Source: Caryophanales bacterium UBA1427
GTDB lineage: Bacteria; Bacillota_I; Bacilli_A; ML615J-28; CAG-313
Direction of reading: 5' to 3'
DNA length: 17,810 nucleotides
NCBI GenBank assembly: GCA_002329485.1
Contig: DCTZ01000032.1
Coordinates: 1-17,810 of the forward strand
The translations under genes and the position numbers were made by a program. Positions 7,383 through 14,436 of this stretch are shown here, in pieces. A model generated the notes under the pieces. It did not search any database, was not told the DNA's origin, and saw only the letters and a list, made by a program, of their open reading frames with translations. Position 1 is the stretch's first letter. Each line of letters begins with the position of its first letter.

Positions 7383-8031
7383 TTATCAATACAAACCGGT
7401 TAAGCATGACGAAGCGTTTTGGCAGTTGCTTCGGGAGACTTTTCCCAATGCCCGTTGCGAACTCAATTATCGCAATATTTACGAACTCGCCATCAGCGTA
7501 ATCTTGAGCGCACAATCGACGGATAAAGCGGTCAACGAAGTGACGCCGGCTCTTTTCAAAAAATACCCGCGCATCGAAGCGTTGGCGGAAGCTACCGAAG
7601 AAAAGGTCATACCTTATATCAAGAAGCTCGGTTTATACAAAAACAAAGCGAATCATATCATTCAGTTCGCCAAAACCGTGCAGGCGGATTTTGACGGCGT
7701 AATTCCCTCCACAATCGAAGAATTGATTCTGCTTCCCGGGGTCGGCCGGAAAACCGCCAATGTAATTGTTTCGGAAGGGTTCGGCTTGCCGGGGCTGGCG
7801 GTTGACACGCATGTGGAACGCGTCAGCAAGCGGCTCGGATTGGTCAGTCCCACCGACAACAGTTATCAGGTGGAATTGAAACTGAAACGCCTGTTGCCGC
7901 CGGAAAAATGGCATGAAGTTCACCACCAATTGATTTTCATGGGACGGTATCTGTGCCTGGCCCGAAAACCTCGTTGTTCCCTTTGCCCGTTCCGGGAAGA
8001 ATATTGCCAAATGATCCATCATAAAAAATGA
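7366..8031 (+). CDS. nth: Endonuclease III (DNA glycosylase/AP lyase)
   Basis: Nth removes oxidised pyrimidines and cuts the abasic site in base excision repair. The 221-residue length fits. The helix-hairpin-helix LLPGVGRKTANV carries catalytic Lys129, and AVDTHVERVSKRLGL carries Asp147; their 18-residue spacing equals that of E. coli Lys120/Asp138. Four C-terminal cysteines (197, 204, 207, 214) form the [4Fe-4S] site, but the spacing is C-x6-C-x2-C-x6-C, one residue longer at the end than the usual x5. The start is not certain: ATG 7366 overlaps dnaD by 17 bp but has a poor site, whereas AAGGAG at 7344-7349 is better placed for a TTG at 7354. It ends in TGA directly before a strong terminator. 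Confidence 0.94.
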   Translation: MLREDSYQYKPVKHDEAFWQLLRETFPNARCELNYRNIYELAISVILSAQSTDKAVNEVTPALFKKYPRIEALAEATEEKVIPYIKKLGLYKNKANHIIQFAKTVQADFDGVIPSTIEELILLPGVGRKTANVIVSEGFGLPGLAVDTHVERVSKRLGLVSPTDNSYQVELKLKRLLPPEKWHEVHHQLIFMGRYLCLARKPRCSLCPFREEYCQMIHHKK

Positions 8032-8032
8032 C

Positions 8033-8082
8033 AAAAACCACCCCTCGTTTATGTTAAAATAAATCGCAAAGGGTGGTTTTTT
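8033..8082 (+). terminator. Strong, probably bidirectional terminator after nth
   Basis: Bases 8033-8043 pair perfectly with 8071-8081 (11 bp), with an inner TTTAT/ATAAA stem at 8048-8052/8059-8063, followed by six T residues at 8077-8082. The A-run on the left gives a matching U-run for minus-strand transcription, so it can also stop rqcH transcripts that run through cse60. GGGTGG in the 3' arm is the ribosome binding site of the next gene. Confidence 0.85.
8052..8060 (+). promoter_or_regulatory. Extended -10 promoter for cse60 inside the terminator loop
   Basis: TGTTAAAAT at 8052-8060 is an extended -10 (TGnTAAAAT). No good -35 is at 16-18 bp; ATGACA at 8028-8033 is 21 bp away. A start near 8067 would give a leader of about 16 nt that contains GGGTGG but not the 5' arm of the hairpin, so its ribosome binding site stays open. 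Confidence 0.5.
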
Positions 8083-8298
8083 ATGCGCGTTAAGATTTTC
8101 GACGAAAGCCATGAACAGGATTTGGAAATCAAAGTCAACGAATTCTTAAAGAAGCTGACTCCGGAACAGCTGATTGACTTGCAATATCAGGTGGCGGTTC
8201 TGTACGACGAACGCGAACAGATCTATTGTTTCAGCTGTCTGATTTTTTACCATGAAAACAAATTAACTTTGGCTTCCGAGACCAAGAAGTTTTTTTAA
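8083..8298 (+). CDS. Small Cse60-family protein
   Basis: This 71-residue protein resembles the short sporulation-protein Cse60 family, whose members begin MKVKxFDExHExDLE and end with a FSxLIxYE-like segment; here MRVKIFDESHEQDLE and CFSCLIFYHE match that plan. The family is known as a sporulation regulon member in Bacillus, but its biochemical role is not known, and it also occurs where sporulation is not obvious, so the window does not show that this organism sporulates. No signal peptide or membrane helix is visible. The ATG is six bases after GGGTGG, which is also the 3' arm of the nth terminator. Its last 36 bp overlap the 3' end of rqcH on the other strand. The family call rests on recalled sequence similarity. 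Confidence 0.75.
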   Translation: MRVKIFDESHEQDLEIKVNEFLKKLTPEQLIDLQYQVAVLYDEREQIYCFSCLIFYHENKLTLASETKKFF

Positions 8299-9885
8299 AG
8301 TATCCCAATCGGGATCGATAAAAATGGTTTTTTGGTTGGTGTAGGTCACAAAAGAACCTTTTTGACCCGGTACTTTTTTGACATTTTTCACCAAAGTATA
8401 ATCGACCGGCACGCTCGAGGATTGGGCAAACGAAGAGTGCAGGGCGGAAAGATGCGCGCAAATTCTAATCAGTTTTTCGGTCAATTCCGGTGCCCGCAGG
8501 ATGACGTGAGCGCTCGGGGCTTTTTGGACATGGAACCAGTAATCGCTTTTTTGGGCCAAGGTATGTGTCAGAAAATTGTTTTGCAAATTGTTTTTGCCGA
8601 CCCAAATCGTGGCTCCGTCGACTTGGTAAGTCAGGTAAGATTTCGGCTGTTTAACTTTTATCTTGGGTCCGGAAAGCAATTGTTCGTTCAAAAGTTCGGC
8701 CTTGATTTCCTGCAGGTCGGAGTCGTTTGCCTGTTTTATTTGGTCAAGCAGGCTTTCCAGATAGATGATTTCGTTTTCGGTTTTCGCGATTTCGCGGGTC
8801 AAGTGTTCGAGAGCATTTTCGCTCTTTTTAATTTTGGCGAAAAACTGATTTAAGTTTTGGCTCGGGGAAAGCTGGGGATTCAGTTTTATCGTGACGGGTT
8901 CGCCGTTATGGTAAAAATCTTCCGCCACGATTTCCTCGTCACCGGGCTTTATGCGATATAGATTGGCTTGCAACAACATCGCCGAATTCTTGGTTTCCAG
9001 TTTCTTTTCCGCTTCCGTGAGATCGTCTTTAAGGTTGGCGAGTTTCGTCTTTTGATGGGCAAGTTCCCGCCTGACGACTTTCGAAAGAAGGTTGGAAAGG
9101 GGATTGGTTTCTTTGAAAAAGGTTGATTTTACGTCTTCCAAAAGGGAAGAAATCGTTGAGTAATATTTGCGTTCTCCTTCCAGATGGGGAAGGTCAAATA
9201 CGTAAAAAGCGGGTTTTTTTTCGGTTTTGATCAAGACCGGTTTGGTTTCTTGATAGATTAACCGGTCGACGGAACCCTGAAAATTAATCGCATTTTTCAA
9301 AAGGGGGGAAATTCCTTCCAATTGGTTCAGGACTTCCGTTTTCTGCACATCGGTTAAATCCTTCCCGAAAGGATTGATTGAACCCTGTTTGCCGGGATAG
9401 CGGTAAGGCGCTTTCGGAATAATCGTTCTTAATTCCTGAAGACCCGGACTGAGTTTGCGAATCGAATCGATAATGGTTAGGTTAGAAGTAGTCAGAATCA
9501 GGTTGGAATTGCGACCCATGATTTCCAAAAACAGATGGTACAGACATTCGTCGCCCAATTCGTTGAAAGACCTGATATCGATTACTACGATTCGGTCGTT
9601 GTCGACCTGCCAAATCTTCTCGATGATGCCTCTTTCCAGGTATTTGCGCAGATTCATGCAAAAGGAAAAAGGCATTTCGGGATTGGTGCGTTTTTGGGCG
9701 GAAAGAAAACAACAAGGGAAATTCAAATCAGAAGAAAGCAGAAATTGCCAATTCTGGTGGTTGGACCGAATATTCAGAATGACTTCCAAGGGAGTTGGTT
9801 GGTTGATTTTATTGATTTTTCCCCCTTGTAAAGAGTTGTTAAGTTCCTGAACCAAGTAATGGATAAATACGCCGTCGATAGCCAT
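8263..9885 (-). CDS. rqcH: Ribosome quality control protein RqcH (Rqc2/NEMF homologue, NFACT family)
   Basis: RqcH binds obstructed 50S subunits and recruits tRNA-Ala to add C-terminal alanine tails that mark stalled chains for proteolysis. The 540-residue protein shows the NFACT-N domain (MAIDGVFIHYLVQEL start), Asp97-Arg98 in the DRIVVI segment, which are the tailing-critical residues of B. subtilis RqcH at the same numbers, and EIMGRNSNLIL just after. A helix-hairpin-helix and a long charged coiled coil (about 270-400) follow, then the NFACT-R domain from about 420 (IWVGKNNLQNNFL, YWFHVQKAPSAHV). Older names are fibronectin-binding protein or FbpA/YloA. TAAGGCGGTG lies just before the ATG on the minus strand. 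It is the only minus-strand gene here, divergent from gmk and convergent with cse60. Confidence 0.95.
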   Translation of the reverse strand: MAIDGVFIHYLVQELNNSLQGGKINKINQPTPLEVILNIRSNHQNWQFLLSSDLNFPCCFLSAQKRTNPEMPFSFCMNLRKYLERGIIEKIWQVDNDRIVVIDIRSFNELGDECLYHLFLEIMGRNSNLILTTSNLTIIDSIRKLSPGLQELRTIIPKAPYRYPGKQGSINPFGKDLTDVQKTEVLNQLEGISPLLKNAINFQGSVDRLIYQETKPVLIKTEKKPAFYVFDLPHLEGERKYYSTISSLLEDVKSTFFKETNPLSNLLSKVVRRELAHQKTKLANLKDDLTEAEKKLETKNSAMLLQANLYRIKPGDEEIVAEDFYHNGEPVTIKLNPQLSPSQNLNQFFAKIKKSENALEHLTREIAKTENEIIYLESLLDQIKQANDSDLQEIKAELLNEQLLSGPKIKVKQPKSYLTYQVDGATIWVGKNNLQNNFLTHTLAQKSDYWFHVQKAPSAHVILRAPELTEKLIRICAHLSALHSSFAQSSSVPVDYTLVKNVKKVPGQKGSFVTYTNQKTIFIDPDWDTLKKLLGLGSQS

Positions 9886-9906
9886 GATATCACCGCCTTA
9901 ATGTAT

Positions 9907-9915
9907 ATTATACCA
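9907..9915 (-). promoter_or_regulatory. Extended -10 promoter for rqcH
   Basis: On the minus strand TGGTATAAT occupies 9915-9907, a perfect -10 with a TGn extension; no strong -35 is at 16-18 bp. The start near 9900 gives a leader of only about 15 nt that begins at the Shine-Dalgarno site. It is back to back with the gmk promoter. Confidence 0.65.
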
Positions 9916-9952
9916 AAAGTGGTTCCAAAATAAAATCAATATGTATATTTCC

Positions 9953-9981
9953 TTGAAAAAAAAGCGGTTTTGTGATAGAAT
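9953..9981 (+). promoter_or_regulatory. Promoter for gmk-rpoZ-M32 carboxypeptidase
   Basis: TTGAAA at 9953-9958 and TAGAAT at 9976-9981 are 17 bp apart, with TGA as an extended -10. The start near 9988 leaves a leader of about 48 nt before the gmk ATG. Confidence 0.75.
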
Positions 9982-10035
9982 AAATCAAAACAATTTTTTT
10001 AGCAAGATTTACTAGCGACTTTAGGAGGTTGCAAA

Positions 10036-10668
10036 ATGAAGTTAAACCAGAAAGGACTCCTAATCGTACTATCTGGGCCATCAGGTGTGGGAAAGGGAAC
10101 CGTGCGCGAAGCTCTGTTTCGTCAAAAAGGCCATGATCTTCTCTATTCCGTTTCGATGACAACCAGACCGCCGAGAGAAGGAGAAGTCCATGGTCGGGAA
10201 TATTTCTTTATCTCACCAGAGGAATTTAGAGAACGAATCAAGAACAATAAATTTTTGGAATATGCGGAATTTGTCGGCAATATGTACGGAACCCCGGCCG
10301 ACATCGTAGAAAAACATTTACAGGAAGGCAAAGAAGTCGTTTTGGAAATCGATGTCCAGGGCGCGCTGCAAGTCAAAGCCAAAATGCCGGATGCGGTATT
10401 TATTTTTATCGCTCCCCCTTCGTTCCAAGCTTTAAAAAACCGTTTGTTGCAACGGGGAACCGAAGATGACGAGAATATTCAAAAACGTTTGGCCAAAGCT
10501 CGTCGGGAATTGGATTTTGCCCCCGCTTACGATTATATCGTTGTAAACGATGAGGTGAATAATGCGGCGGATCGGATTATGGCCATCATTCGGGCCGAAC
10601 ACGCCAAGTGCAGCCGCAGTCTCGAAGGATATTTTAAGTTATTGGAGGAAGAAGATGAACAGGAATAA
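10036..10668 (+). CDS. gmk: Guanylate kinase
   Basis: Gmk converts GMP to GDP with ATP in nucleotide synthesis and salvage. The 210-residue protein has the P-loop GPSGVGKGT (14-22), the GMP-binding TTRPPREGEVHGREYFF (42-58), YGTP, and the VLEIDVQGA segment, all standard. The ATG is seven bases after AGGAGG (10023-10028). It opens a unit with rpoZ, as in many Bacillota, and rpoZ starts within its last codons. Upstream, rqcH diverges. Nothing in the protein is unusual. Confidence 0.97.
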   Translation: MKLNQKGLLIVLSGPSGVGKGTVREALFRQKGHDLLYSVSMTTRPPREGEVHGREYFFISPEEFRERIKNNKFLEYAEFVGNMYGTPADIVEKHLQEGKEVVLEIDVQGALQVKAKMPDAVFIFIAPPSFQALKNRLLQRGTEDDENIQKRLAKARRELDFAPAYDYIVVNDEVNNAADRIMAIIRAEHAKCSRSLEGYFKLLEEEDEQE

Positions 10669-10897
10669 TCAAAACGAAGGAATGCGTTATCCTTCCATTG
10701 ACCAATTGATTGCCAAATCGCCGTCTAAATACAAATTGGTGATTGCGGTGGCAGAACGGGCCAAAGAAATCGAAAGAACAAAGAAGACATATCTTGAAAA
10801 GACGCAAAACAAAAAAAGCATCGGTATCGCCTTGGAAGAAATTTATCACGATAAAGTCGTGATTAAGTCAAGGGACGAAAATGAAAAAAACCATTAG
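10655..10897 (+). CDS. rpoZ: RNA polymerase omega subunit
   Basis: Omega binds the beta-prime subunit and helps assemble RNA polymerase. The 80-residue protein contains YPSIDQLI, SKYKLVIAVAERAKEI and the SIGIALEEI region typical of the family. ATG 10655 is chosen because GGAGGAA (10644-10650) sits directly before it and the start overlaps the gmk stop by 14 bp. A second Met ten codons in (10682) better matches the usual omega N-terminus but has GGA immediately next to it, too close to serve. The next gene overlaps its end by 17 bp. The neighbour priA, usual after rpoZ in Bacillota, is replaced here by a peptidase gene. Confidence 0.93.
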   Translation: MNRNNQNEGMRYPSIDQLIAKSPSKYKLVIAVAERAKEIERTKKTYLEKTQNKKSIGIALEEIYHDKVVIKSRDENEKNH

Positions 10898-12386
10898 CGA
10901 ATTAATCAAAAGTTACCAGGAAAAAATGCAGTTTGCCCGGGCTTTCCAGTATGCCTTGTGGATGATTGGCTGGGATACCGAAACCGAAGCTCCGAGGGGA
11001 GCGCTGGAAGAAAGAAGCCTTCATGTGGGAACTTTATCCCGGGAATTGCATAATTTTACAACTTCCCCGGAAACGATTGATCTGATTCAGGAATTATTCG
11101 ACCGCCGGGACGAGTTGGATTCGCGTTTGCAGATTGAAATCAAAAAGACCCATAAAAGTCTAATGCGTCAATTGAAAGTTCCGGTGGATGAATATGTCGA
11201 ATATCAAATGCTTTTGGCCAAAACGCAAAACATTTGGGCGCAGGCCAAAAACAACAACGATTACAATGCTTTTAAGCCGTATTTGGAAAAAATCATTTCC
11301 TTTGAAAGAAAATTAATTTCTTATTGGGAAACCGACAAACTGAAAGGTTACGACGTATTGCTTGACCTTTACGAAGAAGGAATGACGGCGAAAGAATACG
11401 ATGAATTCTTCGCGGCTTTGAAAAAGGATTTGGTTCCGTTTGTCAAAGAAATCACGTCGCTTCCGAAACGGGAATTTCCTTTTTTGAGGCTGTCTTACGA
11501 TATCGACAAGCAAAAAGCTTTTTCCCATTATATTATGGATGTAATGATGTTCGATCGCAACCGCGGTCTGATGAAAGAAAGCGAACATCCGTTTACTTCC
11601 GGAGTGACGAGCCAAGACGTACGGTGGACCAATCACTTCCACGAAAAGCTGATTACTTCCAGCATCTTTTCCGCCATCCACGAACTCGGTCATGCCACTT
11701 ACGAACAACAATGCAATCCGGAACTTGACAAAACCAATCTCGGTGGCGGCGCCAGCATGGCCATGCACGAATCGCAATCGCGTTTCTACGAAAATATTAT
11801 CGGCCGCAGCCCTGCTTTTTGGAATGTCCATTTCGCCAAACTTCGGGAATTGTTCCCAAGTCAGCTAAAAGACGTTACAGCGGAAGAATGGGTCAAAGCG
11901 GTTAATCTCGTGGAAAATTCTTTGATTCGCACCGAAGCCGACGAACTCACCTATCCGCTTCATATCATGGTTCGCTACGACATGGAACGCGCCATCATGA
12001 AACAGGAACTATCCGCGGACGAACTTCCCGGAGAATGGAACCGATTGATGAAATCTTATCTGAATATCGATGTTCCGAGCGATAAAGAAGGCGTCTTGCA
12101 GGATGTTCATTGGTCGGGTGGAATGTTCGGTTATTTCCCTACCTATGCTTTGGGAAGTGCCTATGCCGCGCAGATTTATCATGCGATGAAACAGGATTTC
12201 GACGTTGATGCATCGCTATCCGCCGGCAACACCCAAGCCATCAACGAATGGCTGAAACAAAAAATCCATTGGCACGGTGCCACCAAAACCGCCAAGGAAT
12301 TAATCATGGAAGCCACGAACGAACCATTTAACCCTAAGTATTATATCGATTACTTAAAAACCAAATATCAAGCAATCTATCGTTAA
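10881..12386 (+). CDS. M32-family metallocarboxypeptidase (Taq type)
   Basis: This is a cytoplasmic zinc-dependent carboxypeptidase that removes C-terminal residues with broad specificity. The 501-residue length is typical of family M32. The zinc site HELGH is at 267-271, with Glu268 as the catalytic base, and HESQSRFYE starting at 296 supplies the next zinc ligand Glu297. HPFTSGVTSQDVRWTN just before the zinc site is the conserved M32 substrate-site block. No signal peptide is visible. ATG 10881 is preceded by AAGGGA at 10870-10875 and overlaps rpoZ by 17 bp, so all three genes of this unit appear translationally coupled. A likely task is peptide turnover for amino acids; the link to gmk and rpoZ is positional only. 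A terminator follows five bases after the stop. Confidence 0.95.
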   Translation: MKKTISELIKSYQEKMQFARAFQYALWMIGWDTETEAPRGALEERSLHVGTLSRELHNFTTSPETIDLIQELFDRRDELDSRLQIEIKKTHKSLMRQLKVPVDEYVEYQMLLAKTQNIWAQAKNNNDYNAFKPYLEKIISFERKLISYWETDKLKGYDVLLDLYEEGMTAKEYDEFFAALKKDLVPFVKEITSLPKREFPFLRLSYDIDKQKAFSHYIMDVMMFDRNRGLMKESEHPFTSGVTSQDVRWTNHFHEKLITSSIFSAIHELGHATYEQQCNPELDKTNLGGGASMAMHESQSRFYENIIGRSPAFWNVHFAKLRELFPSQLKDVTAEEWVKAVNLVENSLIRTEADELTYPLHIMVRYDMERAIMKQELSADELPGEWNRLMKSYLNIDVPSDKEGVLQDVHWSGGMFGYFPTYALGSAYAAQIYHAMKQDFDVDASLSAGNTQAINEWLKQKIHWHGATKTAKELIMEATNEPFNPKYYIDYLKTKYQAIYR

Positions 12387-12390
12387 AAGG

Positions 12391-12422
12391 GATAAAACCG
12401 TATCTTGACATACGGTTTTATC
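12391..12422 (+). terminator. Terminator after the M32 gene, overlapping the ABC promoter
   Basis: Bases 12391-12403 pair perfectly with 12410-12422 (13 bp) around a 6-nt loop. The stem has A-rich and T-rich outer parts (AAAACCGTAT/ATACGGTTTT), the form of a compact bidirectional terminator. The loop and the next base contain the TTGACA -35 box of the next gene. Confidence 0.75.
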
Positions 12423-12433
12423 TCATTTATAAA
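12405..12433 (+). promoter_or_regulatory. Promoter for the ABC exporter gene, -35 in a terminator loop
   Basis: A consensus TTGACA at 12405-12410 and TATAAA at 12428-12433 are 17 bp apart. The start near 12440 gives a leader of about 20 nt starting at the Shine-Dalgarno AAAGGAG (12444-12450). The -35 box lies in the loop of the preceding terminator, so one short stretch ends one unit and starts the next. Confidence 0.75.
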
Positions 12434-12458
12434 ACGGATTAAGAAAGGAGATAAAGCT

Positions 12459-14186
12459 ATGTTAAAACGGTTTGTCAGATATTACCGTCCTCATCTCGGG
12501 CTTTTGATTTTGGATTTAATCAGTGCGCTGTTGGTAGCCGGAATCGATTTGATTTTCCCGAGCGCAACGCGCAATATCCTCAATGTTTATATTCCGAACA
12601 ACAACTTAAAAGCCGTTTATTATATCGGAATGCTTTTGTTGATCTTTTATATCGTAAGGACCGTTCTTTCCTACATTATCAACTATTGGGGCCATATGAT
12701 GGGGGCACGGATTGAACGCGACATGAGGAAAGATTTGTTCAGTCACTTGGAACAGATGGACGATAAATTTTTCGACGAAAACAAAACCGGTGTTTTGATG
12801 AGCAATCTTACCAATCATCTGCACGACATTTCGGAAATGAGTCACCACGTTCCGGAAGACTTGTTTATTTCGGTCATTATGCTAGTTGGCAGTTTCACGA
12901 TTCTTTGCTTCATCAATGTGCCGCTAACTTTGATAATTTTTGCCATTCTCATGTGCCAGGCTTATTTTGCGATGAAACGAAGAAGCAAAATGCGCGACAG
13001 TTTCCGCAGCGTCAGAACGACCCACGGGGAACTTAACAGCAAAATCGAAAGCAGTTTAGCCGGAATCCGTCTTACCAAAGCTTACAACAACGAACAGTTC
13101 GAAGTCGAAAAGTTTGAAAACATCAACGAAGTCTATGCTTCGAGCTGGACGGAAGCTTACCGCCAAATGGCTATCTTTTCGTCGGGCAACGAACTGTTTA
13201 ATGCGGTTATCAATTTGATGCTTTTGGTAATCGGGGCCATCTTTGTTTCCAAGGGCGATATTGACAGTAACGATCTCCTTGCTTATTTCCTATATATCAA
13301 CTTTTTGACCCGCCCGGTCAACCGCTTGATTGCGATGACCCAACAAATCCAACAAGGCTTTTCTGGTTTCGAAAAGTTTACGTCGATTATGGATATCAAA
13401 CCGTCCATCACGAATCTTCCGGTAGCAATCCCTTTGGAAAACCCGAAAGGAAAAATCGAGTTTCGCAATGTTTCTTTCAGCTATCAGGAAGATAACGAAG
13501 AAGGGGAAAGCGTTCAACATGTTTTGAACAACTTCAATCTCGTCATCGAACCCGGCAAAAAAGTTGCCATCATCGGCGAAACAGGCGTGGGAAAATCCAC
13601 GATTTCCCGGTTGATTCCGCGATTCTATGAAGTTAATCAAGGAGAAATCCTAATCGACGATGTGCCGATTAAGCAATACGAACTGTCCAGTTTAAGACGC
13701 GCCATCGGCCACGTCCAGCAGGATGTCTTCATTTTCTACGGTACCATCAAGGACAATATCCTGTACGGCAAACCTGATGCGACCGACGAAGAAGTCATCG
13801 AAGCTGCCAAACGGGCGAATATCCATGATTTTATCGCGAGTCTGGAAGAAGGTTATGAAACAATCACCGGCGAACGCGGGGTTAAATTGAGCGGCGGTCA
13901 GAAACAGCGGATTGCGATTGCCCGGCTTTTCCTCAAGAAACCGCAGATTGTCATTTTGGACGAAGCTACCAGTTCCCTGGACAATGCGACCGAACGCTTT
14001 ATCCAAGCTTCCTTTGACGAATTGACCAAAGACAAAACCAGTATCATCATTGCCCATCGCTTATCGACTATCCGCCACTGCGACGAGATTATCGTTTTGG
14101 GTCGGGAAGGAATCATTGAACGGGGCAACCACGATGAATTAATTGCCAAGCAAGGCGTGTATTATCAATTGTTGTTGGATCAATAA
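12459..14186 (+). CDS. ABC exporter half-transporter (permease fused to ATPase)
   Basis: The protein joins an exporter-type membrane domain with an ATPase domain and should act as a homo- or heterodimer; its substrate is unknown (multidrug or lipid are the usual guesses). The 575 residues include about six membrane helices (near 13-33, 53-74, 137-152, 153-172, 245-263 and 272-290). The ATPase has Walker A GETGVGKST (373-381), a Q-loop in HVQQDVFIF, signature LSGGQ (477-481), Walker B ending Asp501-Glu502 and H-loop His533. Catalytic Glu and His are both present, so this is not a degenerate half-site. ATG 12459 follows AAAGGAG; a TTG at 12405 is upstream of the predicted transcription start and inside the terminator. 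It stands alone, with no second half-transporter beside it, and lies where rpoBC often precede the str operon. Confidence 0.92.
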   Translation: MLKRFVRYYRPHLGLLILDLISALLVAGIDLIFPSATRNILNVYIPNNNLKAVYYIGMLLLIFYIVRTVLSYIINYWGHMMGARIERDMRKDLFSHLEQMDDKFFDENKTGVLMSNLTNHLHDISEMSHHVPEDLFISVIMLVGSFTILCFINVPLTLIIFAILMCQAYFAMKRRSKMRDSFRSVRTTHGELNSKIESSLAGIRLTKAYNNEQFEVEKFENINEVYASSWTEAYRQMAIFSSGNELFNAVINLMLLVIGAIFVSKGDIDSNDLLAYFLYINFLTRPVNRLIAMTQQIQQGFSGFEKFTSIMDIKPSITNLPVAIPLENPKGKIEFRNVSFSYQEDNEEGESVQHVLNNFNLVIEPGKKVAIIGETGVGKSTISRLIPRFYEVNQGEILIDDVPIKQYELSSLRRAIGHVQQDVFIFYGTIKDNILYGKPDATDEEVIEAAKRANIHDFIASLEEGYETITGERGVKLSGGQKQRIAIARLFLKKPQIVILDEATSSLDNATERFIQASFDELTKDKTSIIIAHRLSTIRHCDEIIVLGREGIIERGNHDELIAKQGVYYQLLLDQ

Positions 14187-14275
14187 TTCGGTTCGATTTG
14201 GCAAAAAACGCTGTATAAAATCTCCCGAAAGGTAAAAAATAGTGTCTGAAATCGAAAAATTTCTTATCATATCGT

Positions 14276-14304
14276 TAGACAAAAAAAGAAAAAACATGTA
14301 TAAT
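14276..14304 (+). promoter_or_regulatory. Promoter of the str operon
   Basis: TAGACA at 14276-14281 (5 of 6 to consensus) and a perfect TATAAT at 14299-14304 are 17 bp apart. The start should lie near 14311, giving a leader of about 126 nt before rpsL. The 90 bases between the ABC stop and this promoter hold no gene; I see only a distant 8-bp inverted repeat (14192-14199 and 14249-14256). Confidence 0.75.
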
Positions 14305-14320
14305 TTACAAGGTTGAATAA

Positions 14321-14356
14321 ATATAGGTTTTGGCGCAAGTCAAAACTATATTTTAT
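14321..14356 (+). promoter_or_regulatory. Leader hairpin of the str operon, possible attenuator
   Basis: ATATA at 14321-14325 pairs with TATAT at 14347-14351, and GTTTTGGC at 14327-14334 pairs with GTCAAAAC at 14339-14346 (one G-U), with G14326 bulged and a GCAA tetraloop of the GNRA type. TTTTATT follows. It starts about ten bases after the predicted transcription start, a position suited to an attenuator, a ribosomal-protein binding site or a 5' stabilising hairpin. Which of these applies cannot be read from the sequence. Confidence 0.55.
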
Positions 14357-14436
14357 TGGATATTGAAACACCCGGACATGTGGAGAATGTAGCGGGAACC
14401 AATAGTACAGTTATAGTACAGAAAGGAGAAATAAGT

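Noticed and set aside
8332..8853. 173-codon plus-strand frame inside rqcH
   Set aside because: It is antisense to the NFACT-R and coiled-coil parts of rqcH, and its translation looks like no family. It is a shadow.
12405..12458. N-terminal extension of the ABC exporter from a TTG
   Set aside because: The TTG is part of the -35 TTGACA and terminator loop and lies upstream of the predicted start of transcription.
14192..14256. 8-bp inverted repeat TTCGATTT/AAATCGAA as a terminator of the ABC gene
   Set aside because: The arms are 49 bases apart, and only AAATTT, not a U run, follows. I list it only as a remark.
14402..14421. Repeated ATAGTACAG as a FapR-type operator
   Set aside because: FapR sites are inverted and lie at lipid gene promoters. 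This is a direct repeat next to the rpsL ribosome binding site, so the resemblance is superficial.
14356..14436. N-terminal extension of rpsL from a TTG
   Set aside because: The extra residues do not match S12, and the ATG at 14437 has a strong Shine-Dalgarno site. The region reads better as a leader.
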